64,000 nt of DNA, from contig OX463783.1 in assembly GCA_949825025.1 (NCBI GenBank), positions 10,513,628 through 10,577,627 on the forward strand. The letters run 5' to 3'. The position numbers and the translations under genes are program-made. The notes under the pieces were generated by a model, which searched no databases, had not been told where the DNA came from, and was given only the letters and a program-made list of their open reading frames with translations. Positions 35,468 through 61,253 of this stretch are shown here, piece by piece. Positions within the stretch are counted from its first letter, which is position 1. Every line of letters starts with the position of its first letter. Origin of the DNA: Siphlonurus alternatus (Eukaryota; Arthropoda; Insecta; Ephemeroptera; Siphlonuridae).

Positions 35468-35859
35468 GAAATTACTTGTTTGGCATGGTAGAAAGTTTTT
35501 TAGAGAAAAATAAGTTCTTAATTCATTATCAGAACACCCCTAAATGGGGAGGTAGGAGATGTTTTCAAATTGATTACTGTAATAGTTACCGAGAAAAAAT
35601 TAAAATTTTCTCACATGGAGACTTATGGAGAAAATTTTCCCGCGGGGAAACACTTGATGCCTCTATTGTCTTAAAATGCAGCTTCTACGTAGCAATTAAC
35701 ACAACAGAGGAATGGGAAAGTTTATGGTGTCCTAAAATAATACTACACCTACTTCTTTGGGTCCCTTCTAATTTTCTTGACGTAGTAAAAGTGAAGTTTA
35801 GAGAACCTTTTATATCCATCAACACTCTTGCAGCCTCGAATACTGCACGGTGTCCGCAT
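27007..35859 (-). CDS. THAP-domain and C2H2 zinc-finger fusion protein, six coding exons
   Basis: Exons on the minus strand are 35862-35753 (ATG at 35859), 34753-34551, 31154-31084, 30346-30077, 29493-29410 and 28410-27007. They total 2,139 coding nt (712 residues), all phases consistent. Residues 1-94 are a THAP domain: C5-X4-C10...W40...C58-S-L-H61-F, closing with AVP at 91-93. Exon 4 holds seven 5-residue EDMPT-type repeats between two SUMO-consensus sites, IKVEPED and IKLEPED. The last exon (467 residues) has about ten C2H2 or variant fingers, e.g. CKFCNKKY, CDLCWRSF, CEKCKFTF and CKICDTQF. A nuclear DNA-binding regulator is likely; the target is unknown. THAP domains are related to P-element-type transposase DNA-binding domains. 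The first two exons together give a textbook THAP zinc signature, which supports the model strongly. Exons 3 to 5 are less certain. Confidence 0.85.
28873..29282. mobile_element. TTAA-bounded MITE family C, copy 1
   Basis: Ends TTAAGGGTAAGATAA and TTATCTTACCCTTAA. The arms of about 180 bp include GTTGTAGTCCCATTTGATTA and its complement. It lies in the last intron of the THAP gene. Related copies are at 35966-36351 and 50342-50755; a lone terminus (TTAAGGTAGAGATAAC) lies near 28724. Confidence 0.82.
30225..30336 (-). repeat. 15-bp coding minisatellite (EDMPT repeat)
   Basis: About seven tandem 15-bp units in exon 4 of the THAP gene encode EDMPT, EDMPP or EDMSP. The array is acidic and in frame; variation in unit number would leave the frame intact. 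Confidence 0.85.
31511..31724. mobile_element. Short inverted-repeat insertion beside the large hairpin
   Basis: Ends GTACTATATGGATAGG and CCTATCCATAGTAT. Sequence flanking it on the left (complement of ATCCTTGGTCATCAC) resembles sequence beyond the right arm of the large inverted repeat (ATCCTTGGTGATGAC, about 33970). This suggests the insertion split the outer part of the left arm. Confidence 0.5.
31764..33909. repeat. Giant inverted repeat (about 0.97-kb arms) in THAP gene intron 2
   Basis: Arms at about 31764-32740 and 32930-33909 are almost exact reverse complements, separated by about 190 bp. Paired checks: GGAGATAAGAGTGTTAACCG near 31764 against its complement near 33907; TAAGGTCGAT at 32681 against ATCGACCTTA at 32986. 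A 62-codon frame on the plus strand of the left arm (31880) reappears on the minus strand of the right arm (33793) with one visible change (E/G). This is a foldback-type element or an inverted duplication. Transcription of the host gene would yield a hairpin of nearly 1 kb. Confidence 0.9.
34243..34527. mobile_element. MITE family B, copy 3 (diverged)
   Basis: ATGGACAACCTACATAGATT at the left and TTCATGCAGGTTGTACC at the right are family B ends. The right end stops about 25 bp from THAP exon 2. Readthrough from the exon would run straight into it. Confidence 0.65.
34960..35295. mobile_element. MITE family B, copy 4 (good copy)
   Basis: Ends TGGACAACCTACATGA and CAATGTAGGTTGTCCA. The interior shares AGACGCCTATTGACGCCTCC and GGGCGTGGCCGCACTTTCAA with copy 5 in inverted order. 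It lies in intron 1 of the THAP gene. Confidence 0.85.
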
Positions 35860-35862
35860 AGC
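35753..35862 (-). CDS. Exon 1 of the THAP gene (zinc-ligand half of THAP)
   Basis: Acceptor AAATTTCAG, then GCT and the ATG at 35859. It encodes MRTPCSIRGCKSVDGYKRF... and ends at a GTAGGT donor in phase 2. It supplies the first two cysteines (C5, C10) of the THAP zinc site; exon 2 supplies C58 and H61. The exon is too short to stand out as an open frame and is recognised from the motif plus the exact phase match to exon 2. A non-coding exon upstream is implied by the acceptor. Confidence 0.78.
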
Positions 35863-35965
35863 CTGAAATTTAAATTTTACTCTCGTGAGGATTGTCAATG
35901 ATTACCACATATATTACAGCAAAAACAGGACTAATCCTTCATTTACCAGGGTACAATCGCTCCCT

Positions 35966-36351
35966 TTAAGGTAGAGATAACGCCGAACAGCTGATCGACG
36001 TAATGCCCTTTGTAAACCTTAGCAAATTGACAAAAATTCTGAAATTTTTTTGAGAGGCAGATATTAGTGCCTAAAAGCCATGTAAAAAATTTCAAAACGA
36101 TTTAACGAGCCGATTTTTTTTAATTAATTTTTTTTTAATTTTCAGCATAGGGCTTTCCCATGGAGAGCCAAACTAAAATATTAATTTAAAAAAATTGGCT
36201 CGTTAAATGTTTTTGAAACTTTTTCTATGGCTTTTAGGCACCAATATCTGCCTCTCAAAAAAATTTCAGAATTTTTGTCAATTTGCTAAGGTTTACATGA
36301 TAATCAAAGGGGATTACGTCGAACAGCTGTTCGACGTTATCTCTACCTTAA
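35966..36351. mobile_element. TTAA-bounded MITE family C, copy 2
   Basis: TTAAGGTAGAGATAACG and its exact complement form the ends. The internal GGTTTACA.../TTGAGAGGCAGATATTAGTG segments match copy 3 at 50342. It lies about 100 bp upstream of THAP exon 1, in the 5' intron or promoter zone. Confidence 0.82.
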
Positions 36352-36812
36352 TAAAAAAAATTGTAACAATTAATTTTATGAACATATTTTAGCCAATAGG
36401 AGGGCGTTTCAACAAAAGTTTTTTTTTGAAACCAATCAGAATTAGAATTCGGCCTCTATAAGCAGGAAGGAGATGACTATATACCAAAACAAGAAAGGAT
36501 TTTAGCCCTGAGCAAGAATTATGGAAGGAGCAGGTGTATTATTGTGATGATCTGTCAAAATGTTTGTGTAATTATAGTGTTGTCATTTCTGTAAAATTAT
36601 GCTGTGGCTGCTGCTGATAGAGCATTTTATTTACATGATTTTACAATGTTAAACAGCCAAATTAATGAATGTATTTTCGCCAGACGCACGCAGTTCCAGC
36701 TGTTACCACCAGGTTCGCTACTAACTTTATGACGTGAATAATATGCTATCATCCATAATATCCATAATATATGCATACGGCATACCACAGAAGTCCTAGA
36801 TAAAACAAGGTA

Positions 36813-37700
36813 TCCGGAGAACTCGGAGCGGGGGCAACTGGGAGCCGGACGGCTCGGAGCCAAACGTGTTTGCTAGGACAACTCGGAGCGCGGACAACTC
36901 GGAGCGCGGACAACTCGGAGCACGGACAACTCGGAGCCATGGTAGGACAACTCGGAGCGCGGACAACTCGGAGCGCGGACAACTCGGAGCGCGGACAACT
37001 CGGAGCAACGTATAATATACATATTCGGATCAATTTCAGCTATTTTCATCATAATGTCATTATCAATATTTCTCTGCATTCTTATATGCACATCAAGTTT
37101 CATATATTCTATAGCAACCATTTATAATTTATTATTATTATTATATTATTTGTATTATGCTTATAATGCGGATTGATAAAATGTTCAATCAGATAGGTGT
37201 CGTTTCCTTACCTGCCGGCCAAATATTAATATTTGAAATTAATATTTAATTTCAAATATTAGATACACAAGGAACTTTAAAACGACGAATGAGGTGGATA
37301 ATTAAGTGGATAAATTAAGTAGAAAAATATAATTACATATAAATGGTTGCTATAGAATATTTTATGTGCATATAAGAATGCATGCAGAGAAATATTGATA
37401 ATGACATTATGATGAAAATGATTCCCGGACAACTCGGAGCGGGAGTTCTCCGGATACCGATGAAAATAGCTGAAATTGATCCGAATATGTATATTATACG
37501 TTGCTCCGAGTTGTCCGCGCTCCGAGTTGTCCTGCCATGGCTCCGAGTTGTCCGTGCTCCGAGTCCACGCTCCGAGTTGTCCTGCCATGGCTCCAGGATG
37601 TCCGCGCTCCGAGTTGTCCGCGCTCCGAGTTGTCCTAGCAAACACGTTTGGCTCCGAGCCGTCCGGCTCCCAGTTGCCCCCGCTCTGAGTTGTCCGGGAA
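36813..37700. repeat. Inverted arms built of a 16-bp tandem repeat (GGACAACTCGGAGCGC)
   Basis: Left arm 36813 to about 37130 and right arm about 37340-37700 are reverse complements of each other. Each holds an array of GGACAACTCGGAGCGC units (about nine left, somewhat fewer right), broken by CATGGTA and by a GAGCCGGACGGCTCGGAGCC segment. The right arm also contains a short extra module (37421-37462) that joins the two outer ends of the element in reverse orientation. It is CpG-rich inside AT-rich DNA. The open frames that repeat APSCPRSELSALRVV are artefacts of this array. Confidence 0.88.
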
Positions 37701-37705
37701 TCATA

Positions 37706-39340
37706 AAACAAAATTCTGTGTTATAGTACATAGTGCATACACTGTACAGTACATGCGTATTATTTATTAGTGGATTCACCATCCTCCAACCAGCTCTGCC
37801 TCCTTATTATGATAAATGTTGTGGCAAAGCTGCTGATCATAAAAAATTGTATGTAAACCAAAGGCAAAAACAAAAAATACTGCTGCCAGGGAACATAGCC
37901 CAAGTTATGTTCCACTTTACGTTAAAAATAAAATTTCCGAAGTACATACTGCCTTTACTTCAGATTACCATGATAATTACCACTGCTATTAAATGAAAGA
38001 AATTCCTCAAAAAGCTGAAATAAAGCTTAAAAAACATAAAAATATAAATGTCACACGTTAATGAAACTTTCGGGTGCCATTTTGTTTTCGATTCGATTGT
38101 CGATATTTTGCATTTGGCTCCAATTTTTTAACAATAAATTCGAACCATAACAATGAAGAGAGACAAAGGTATCACAGCCGCAGAGCAGATCGACGAGTAG
38201 CTATAGAACTGCTAGAGGAGAGCAACAGAGAGAGAAAGATCTTATATTTTCTGAGTGGTTTAATGTTAAATTAGTTCGTATAGTAGTCAGGCCATAACCA
38301 CAATCCTTTTCCTCCCTTTAATCTCCCTTATTTACACCTTTTACCCTTACATAGCTGCCTCGAGATTCAAGCTCGATCATAATTAATTAAGGGTGCATGC
38401 GTATATATTTTTATACCCTGAGGTAAAAATGACATTATATAATAATAAAAAAAAGGCTCACATTTGGCATAATAATTAAGAATATGTATTAATATGCATC
38501 TGCTTCAGTATTAAAAACATGCACACATGATTTATTTGTGGTTTATTTTATAAAAATAAAAACAATGTATATTAAGATATATGCCACAAAGACATTTAAT
38601 AAAATTAATACAAAACGACTGTAATATATTAAAAATGATAACGCAGATTTGAGTAACTTATCCTTGGGTATTTCTAACACGTTACGAAATAATAATTTCT
38701 AGATTACAATCAAGATGATAATAAAGTATGATAATCAGACAGTATAAAAACCAGAGATACCTTGTGAGATTTGACATTTGCAGAGGCGTGGCTGTTGCGT
38801 CTCTAAAATTATAATCTACACTTGGGAACGAGTGAGAAAAACAAATTTACTTTCAAAGGTTTGTTGTCATTTTATTTTAAAATATAAATTAATTAATGTA
38901 AATTATTATTATATGAAGCAAGCTGTTTTTAAATTAAATACAGTGAAGAAAAGGAACCTATAAATTGGCCTAGATGTAAATAAATAGTCATGGCATATTA
39001 TAATTTAAAAGTTAAAAGTAAATTGAAATATATATATATTAATAAAAAATTATTTATGTAAATATAGTTCGATATTAGCTTAATATAAAATACTAAATTA
39101 TTTTATTTATATATATAAATGGAATTATTTTCAAGCTAAAATTTTTAATCTCCAACCCCTCCATTTTTTAATTTTATTCTAAATTAAAATCAAGAATTAA
39201 CTCCTCCCCTCCCCCCCCTATTATGCTAATCACAGATATTCTTTATTTACTTTTTACATAATATCGATACAAATAAGGTGAAAAAAACTGAAAGAAACTC
39301 ATTAAAATTACGCGTATCATTATAATAACGTGACCATTTT
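37706..39340. other. Intergenic AT-rich stretch
   Basis: No supported gene. A small plus-strand ATG frame near 38151 (MKRDKGITAAEQIDE, stop) and a GAT-rich start-like area at 38080-38120 are too weak to call. The rest is AT-rich with short A and T runs. Confidence 0.4.
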
Positions 39341-39342
39341 CG

Positions 39343-39460
39343 TGACGTCATGAATATTAAATAATATATTATTCTTATGGTCCCTCTAAACATCATCATG
39401 TGGCGCTCGAGAAAATCATTATGTATATAAGAGCGCACTTATATATCCAGCATTTATCTG
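39343..39460 (+). promoter_or_regulatory. Possible TATA promoter with CRE site
   Basis: TGACGTCA at about 39343-39350 and TATATAAG at about 39425-39432, followed some 25-30 nt later by an initiator-like CCAGCATT. It could drive the plus-strand zinc-finger-like transcript ending near 40135, or be the distal start of the aminopeptidase gene, whose 5' non-coding exon is missing. Such motifs are frequent by chance in AT-rich DNA. Confidence 0.25.
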
Positions 39461-39672
39461 GACTGTAAAATCAATTGACTTGAAGCGTCAGATAATATAC
39501 ACAAATGAGTGAAATGAGTTAATACTCTGCAGATTGATATTTGCTACATAAGAGTACTTTTTCTTACATAACAGTACACGCTCCATCACTTTCTTAACAA
39601 TAAGTATTTAATACTTGAGATAAAAACTGCCCCACCTTTATTGCTAATCTCAAGTGGATGATAATTATATAA

Positions 39673-39822
39673 AACACAATTTGTAAATCTTCTGGTTATC
39701 ATAAAGCTGAACAATCTTGTGTATGTAAATTATGTAATGAATATTGTAGCCAATATCATTTAAATATCTGTAAATCTAGAATTAAGCCTATTAGCGATTA
39801 TGCCAGGGGAGATTTCATATAG
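39673..39822 (+). pseudogene. Orphan zinc-finger-like terminal exon or remnant
   Basis: An open frame of 50 codons reads ...HKAEQSCVCKLCNEYCSQYH LNICKSRIKP... and then TAG. CKLCNEYCSQYHLNIC resembles the last finger of zinc-finger gene 1 (CKICNIHLCSQYNLNVH). It is followed by a T-rich stretch and a clean AATAAA at 40113, as expected of a 3' UTR. No upstream exon was identified, so it could be a fragment of a related gene or the end of an unrecognised plus-strand gene. Confidence 0.35.
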
Positions 39823-40112
39823 TCTATAGATTTTGAATAGCAATGAAGCAATAAGTTTTTTATTCTATCTATTTTCTATGTCATATTTTGTTTTATATAT
39901 GTGATTATATATATGATATATTATTATTATGATGTAACAGGCTGTTAGTATCATCTGTTATTTTATTTTATATTGTTTTATTATCATTTTCTATTGTTCT
40001 ATTATTCTGTAACTATTATATATGTTTTGTATGTATGTTTTATGTGTTCTATTGTAATGTTTTTCTATAATGTATGTTTCTAGTGCTGTTAATATGTACA
40101 CTTTCTGTGTTT

Positions 40113-40118
40113 AATAAA
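40113..40118 (+). terminator. Poly-A signal of the orphan plus-strand transcript
   Basis: AATAAA preceded by a TGT/TTTT-rich stretch, about 290 nt after the stop at 39822. Confidence 0.4.
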
Positions 40119-40470
40119 AGACTAATAATATAAAACACCATGAAAGTTATCATCAGATTGTTTATCTATGTTCTATCAGATTAAATTGAAATTAAATTGT
40201 TGAAGGCATAAAAATGAAAATTAGAGATTTTTTTTTTAATTATATAGCACTCTCTGTGAGCAACATTTATATTTATTTATTCATTGAAGATTTATGAAAA
40301 TAATAACATAATATCGCAAACAACATAAACTTATCATTCTTTTTAAATTATTCTTTATTGAAACCACAACAGTGTAAATAAAATTATATTAATACAATGT
40401 TAAAAAATTAATGCTACAGAGCCATTTTACATGTATCATTTTTATTAAGCTTCGCAAAATAATGCAGCGA

Positions 40471-40824
40471 ATGGACAACATACATGAAAAAAAAAAATTA
40501 TTGCAGAAATGAATAGAGGGTACCAAATTATGCCACTCTGAATTTTTTTCATTTTTTTTTTTTTTTTTTTTTTTTTAAACCCAGAACTATTTTTAAATAA
40601 TTATTGAATATGCGGCCACGCCCCCTGGAGGCGTCAATAAGCGTCCAGTCTCTATCCTTTTTACTAAGAATTCAGAGGTGCCAACAGAAATCACAGGACT
40701 TTCAATAATTATTTAAAAATAGTTCCGGGTCTCGAAAAAATCTGAAAAAATTCAGAGTAGCACAATTTGGTGCCCTCTATTCATTTCTGCAATAAAAATT
40801 TTTCATACAATGTATGTTGTCCAT
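40471..40824. mobile_element. MITE family B, copy 5
   Basis: Ends ATGGACAACATACATGA and CAATGTATGTTGTCCAT. The interior contains GCGGCCACGCCCCCTGGAGG as in copy 4. It lies upstream of the aminopeptidase gene. Confidence 0.85.
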
Positions 40825-41260
40825 TTTTAGGGGAGGACGGTGGACGGTAATCTCAAATAATTCTTGACTTATTTGATTTTAATTTTAGCTCAAATATATT
40901 AAAATGGGTTGTTTGAATACAAATAATAATTATATATCTTTGTTTTTTTTATTACATTACATGTTATATTATATAATATTTATATGCATTTTTTAAATTG
41001 AAAATATCATGCAACAATGTTTTAAAATTACTTTTTTTCTAGACTAAATAGTAATTTAAATATTTAAATCAATAAATTTTTTAAAAAATATTTTTTTGTT
41101 ACTTATTGGCTATATACCATTACTCTTCATTATTTGATGAACTTTAATAATAAAGAATTTATACACTAATATTCAAATATTTGATCCCATTAATATATAT
41201 TTTTTAATTAATATTTTATTAAATTAGTCTAACCCAACACCCCTCTCTCCAGGCTCCACC

Positions 41261-56364
<15,104 letters not shown>

Positions 56365-56408
56365 AAACCGGACCTGATTTACCTTGTTGAAATTATGTTG
56401 TACAGTGA

Positions 56409-56414
56409 AATAAA
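56409..56414 (+). terminator. Poly-A signal of the aminopeptidase gene
   Basis: AATAAA 45 nt after the TGA stop, followed by a TTGTTTTTACTGT-type downstream element. Confidence 0.85.
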
Positions 56415-58566
56415 AAAATGTTGAAGTTAATTTGTTTTTACTGTCGATATTTTGCCTAACATATTATACTACCATCAGAGATTTCCGTGTCTTATGCCAT
56501 GGCTAGAAATTTGACAAATAAGAGTTCTACAGTCAAATTTATTTTATAATCCTGTCAGAAGTAGCTGTAAGTGGGAAACTTACTGACATCTTAAGAATTA
56601 TTAAAAAAAACTCCTATTATAATATTATATATAGATACAGATATGACTATATATTATTTATACGCGTATATATATATATGTACATAACCAGGTACTTCCA
56701 ATTGAAATATATAATAAATTGACTCCATATTAATATGAAACATAAATTTTAATATTTTTCACTACGTTTTGTTACTGAATTTTTTTATCAATAAACAAAA
56801 CGCGGAAATGCAAAAATATCAACTTGAACCACAGTTGGAAATATGGTATATATTTTATGAACTTGGTAAAAAAAAAAAAAAAAAAAAAAAAATCATTGTA
56901 ACAATAACTTTTTGTTCCATTTTTTAAATAGTTTACTATAAAAAATTTCCAAATTGATTGCATAAGTAAGGAAATATTTCAAATATTTATAAATTAAAAA
57001 TATAAACTTCCACAAAGCTCACTAAAAAATTATTCCTGTATAATATTAAGATGAATAATATCACGAAAATAGAATATTATTCTATATTTTCATCATTTCA
57101 ATTTCTACCCTTTTAAATTCACTGGCAATTATAATATTTTATATTACTTCCTTCCTCTTTATGTGATAATAATAATTATTTAAGCAAAATCATATATGTA
57201 TTTTTTTTTAAATTTATTATAAAATGTTAGTTTAAAAAAGTTATATTGATTTTGAAATACTAAAAATTAAAAACATGAAAATTAACGTCCTTAAAGTTAT
57301 AAACAATATAAACTGTTAATTTTTTAAGAAAGAATTCAGGAAATTTCTATTTAACTTTTGATTGCACTAGCCATGCATTTCCACACTGATAAATTGGCAA
57401 GGAGACGAATAAATTTTTTACACATAGCATTTTAGAAACATAAAATAATCATTGCGATTTTGCCGCAGCTCAGAAATATATAAATTATAATATTACTGTA
57501 CAGGCTCAGGCTACAACTATAAAAAAGAAAAAAAAAAATATTAATTTATACTATACGTATTTTTTTCTAGACACACAATGAAAATAGTATATAATTTTAT
57601 TTATAATTAATATTTGTGATGAAATTCTTCAATTTTCTCCATAAAAGTCACCATGTTAGAATTATTTTCATTGTCTATTGAAGCTTTTAATTCAAAATCA
57701 GTTTAAATTAAATTTACGGTACTTCTGCCCTGTTTGCCTGCTTTCAATGACATTATTCATTATTGGCTGCCATATATTGCTTACCATTTTCAAAGATAAC
57801 CCTAAGTTATAAAATCCCGTGTGAAACCACGCAGCTTCTTGCTACTATGTATTAAATCTACAATGTAAGTCCACAGTGTTACAATATTATATATACAATA
57901 TAAAATACTATAATAGCGCTTCGAAACGCTCCTACATAAACAAGGATGTAAAATCATTTCTCCTTCCGGCTTCCTCCTCTACAGATATCAATTTAACAAT
58001 ATATAACGAAAGATAATAGCTGCAGCAGGCTGTAATCCAGAAAAAAAAAAAAAGAAAAAATAATCGACGGGGGGAGGGGGGGCTTCCTCCATAAGGCCAA
58101 TGTTAAAAAATATTGGAAGTGGTGGAAATGCCTATATTGCCCATGTTAAATCCAAAATTTCGGGGCGGATGCAGCCCCCCTGGATCCGCACTTGAGCTGC
58201 AGTGAAGTATGCTGGGAGGTTCTCGTTATATCACCAAAGTCAAGCATATCTTTGATCGTACTTCAGTGTAGAATGGTTTTGGCCGCTTCAAGTAAATATT
58301 AATTCCTGTACTACTCCGTTTGGTAAACCGATTCAATTTACTGTTTTCCACAAATGTTAATCTATTGATTAAAAGTGGAGCACTAGAAATATTTTTAGAA
58401 AATGCTAACTAACAAAATTTGGGGAATCAGACATGTAATTGGTTCTACTTTAAGAGCCTCCATTGATAAGTCATAATCATATATATAAAAAAGACATGCC
58501 AAATTCCAGTTCTTAATTTATTCTTCTAATAAGAGAAAGGTCAATTTTCTAACGTCATCATCTCCG

Positions 58567-58602
<36 letters not shown>

Positions 58603-58953
58603 CAAACAAAAATGAGACCCATTATATTTCCATTGCACTTTATTTTTATTAACGAATCATCATGGTAAAGCATTTTTTAAATTAATATAATTATTTTATT
58701 ATTATAATTAAATTTACATTTTAATTAAATAAAATTATAAATGAAATATAATTGAAAAATGAAAAATGAACAAGATAAATTATAGAACTTAAATTATGAC
58801 AACACAATATTTTAACAAAACTAACTTATAAGTATTTATATAATGTTATGTTATAACGATTATATTAAAAACTACTAAAAACCTAAAGACACGGTAAAAA
58901 ATAATGATAAATAAGATTCCTCTACAGTAGTATGAATCTTGGCTATACAATAG

Positions 58954-59092
58954 GATGCAATTCACGAAACAGTTAGCCGTTTCTAACCACGTTTAGCTTA
59001 ACCACGTTTAACTATACCTGTTATACGTGTTAAACCACCTAGTTAAACGTGGTTAGAAATCTAGCTAACTAAACTTCTTCGTGAATCGCGCC
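58954..59092. mobile_element. MITE family L, complete copy
   Basis: GCAATTCACGAAACAGTTAG...TTTCTAACCACGTTTAGCTT pairs with GTTAAACGTGGTTAGAAATC...TTCGTGAATCGC. A partial copy lies at 7919-7976. Confidence 0.75.
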
Positions 59093-59752
59093 CATAGTTA
59101 CAGCAACGATCTTTCTTTAATACAACTTACAAATTATTGTAAATAATATGGAAAGGAAATTTATTTATTACATAATATTCAATAGCTATGTAGAATGTAT
59201 TTTAGAACTAGTAAAAGAAATAGTTATTATATATGTTAGGCACAAATTTACAATTAAAAAAAAAAATTATTGGTCAACGAAAAAAAAATTCCCATTTCAA
59301 TAACATGCAGTACAGACAACAGCGACAGAACTAACTATTTACACTTTACAAGAATCTAGCTGGTACTGCAGGCAACAGTATACTAATTTTATTTTGACAT
59401 AATTAATCACGATGACAGAAAGCCCACTTTCCTCGGCATCTTTCTTGAACGTCAACCTTCATGACTTGCTGAATCTTCTACAAGATGGAGGGAGGGTGGT
59501 GACATTCATTTTGGTGCAAGTTTAAATTTAAAATATTTATATAACATTAAAAGTTAAAAAAAAAAAATACTCCTCTGGCTTACTTGCGTACATGACCAGC
59601 TGTCTTATTAACTTCAACAAATATAGTCTATTTTGTTTGATATATTGATTGTATTGCAGGAGAAATGGATTGAACAAAGAATTTTGAATTTCAATTTTTG
59701 AAGCCGTTCCATCACTTCTTTATTATTAATAATTACTCATTACAAATTTCAG

Positions 59753-59870
59753 CTATATCAACAATAATTTTTTGTCATCACTTTTGAACCTGGATTTGGA
59801 AAGTTAAAAATATACTTGCCTTTCTGAATCCAAGTTTGAAAGTGCTGTGAAAAAATTATTGTTGATGTAG
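59753..59870. repeat. Imperfect hairpin
   Basis: CTATATCAACAATAATTTTTT...TTTTGAACCTGGATT pairs imperfectly with AATCCAAGTTTGAAA...AAAATTATTGTTGATGTAG. Confidence 0.55.
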
Positions 59871-60119
59871 TTGGGGGATCATAAGTTCAATCCAAAAGTT
59901 TTGCTTGGAAATAAACTAGTTTGATTCTCATGGGAATTATATTATATCGTTAGTGTTATCGAAAAATGATTGTAAGTTGAAGTTATAAAATTTGTCAACT
60001 ACACAAATTAAATGAGAATTTGAAACAAAAATGTTGTATATTATAAAATATCAAATTCGATGAAAGTTAACTAATCTTTGCTTATAAAGTATAAAATTTT
60101 ACTTAATTCGAATAATGTC

Positions 60120-60125
60120 TTTATT
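60120..60125 (-). terminator. Poly-A signal of the Toll-like receptor gene
   Basis: Minus-strand AATAAA about 73 nt after the TAA stop at 60198. Confidence 0.65.
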
Positions 60126-60932
60126 TACAATTTGAATTTAACGACCAACATTATATACTTCAATTTTCCATGAAGTTAATTCATGATTTTAAATAAATTA
60201 TATCAAAAACGTAAGATCTAGGTCATCTTCATCTTGAAATTCCTCTTCATTCTCGTCAGGTGGCAGCTCCAGCGGTGCTCCAAGTGCGCTCCTCAAACGC
60301 TCCCAGAAGCCGGCGATCGCACGCTCGTCTGCCGGCAGTGCGGGCCACTCGAGGTACGTGCGGGAGACCATCAGCACTCGCAGATTTACCGGCAGGGTGT
60401 CGCGGGACAAACGTTCTAACTCCAGCAACATGAGGAAGTCGCGGCCGGTCCCGTCAAACATACGTTGTTGGGCGAGACGGAGCTCCCACTGACACCACTG
60501 GAATATAGAGAATGATAAATTAGTATATATTGAATATTAAAATAATGTATACAGTATTACAGATCTTATAGTTTACGTGTAGATTCGACTCGTGGCGATC
60601 GTCTTTTGCTTTCTATCTCAGCCAGAATAGGATAGCAACAGTCTGGAAAGCTAGACGCCATAGAGTCTACAGGCATTCTAAGATCTGTTAGACTGTAATT
60701 ATAATATATGAATTTTGGGTAACTTCCGCTGGTGAATTATTTAATATAATTACGATTTGCCGGCGTACTTTTTTATTTTTTTATATATTTTTATAAAGCT
60801 ATTGAGATGGCCACGGCAACTAACCAACTCCAGTCGTATATAAATTGGAAACATACTCTGTACAGTACATAAGTAATAATTGTCTTAATAAGTATATATA
60901 ATATATCCTAGATTCGTTCAATAAATTACATT

Positions 60933-61253
60933 CAATGGAGTATCGACCTCAATTTTTTTAATTGCAGAAATAAATAGAGGGTGAAAAGTTATGCTACCCC
61001 TGATTTTTTCAGATTTTTTACAGCCCGGGAAGTATTTTAAAAAATTATTGAAAGTCCTTTTTGTGACGTCACGTGGCAGCAAGTCCTATCTTTTTCTTAA
61101 GGAGTGGCGTCTCGTGACGTCACAAAAAGAACTTTCAATAATTTTTTAAAAATAGTTCCCGGGCTCAAAAAAATCTGAAAAAAATCAGGGTAGCATAACT
61201 TTGCACTCTCTATCCATTTCTGCAATAAAAAAATTGAGGTCGATACTCCATTG
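60933..61253. mobile_element. MITE family B, copy 6
   Basis: CAATGGAGTATCGACCTCAA and its complement are the ends. The centre carries paired TTTTTGTGACGTCACG motifs. It lies in the intron between the two TIR exons. Confidence 0.85.

Larger units (their letters stand above)
56415..60119. other. Intergenic region between the aminopeptidase and Toll-like genes
   Basis: About 3.7 kb of AT-rich DNA between two convergent genes. No supported exon. Includes poly-A runs (about 56870 and 58568), a complete family L hairpin (58954-59092) and an imperfect hairpin at 59753-59870. Confidence 0.5.

Noticed and set aside
35476..35901. 141-codon plus-strand frame
   Set aside because: It lies antisense to THAP exon 1 and has no domain; the minus-strand exon has splice sites, phase and a THAP signature.
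36859..37012. CRISPR array
   Set aside because: Repeats are directly tandem with no unique spacers, and the genome is eukaryotic.
36749..37726. Several overlapping open frames repeating APSCPRSELSALRVV-type motifs on both strands
   Set aside because: They are read-throughs of the 16-bp tandem array, open in several frames at once; no gene structure.
60234..60419. Plus-strand frame over the TIR exon
   Set aside because: Antisense shadow of the receptor TIR exon.
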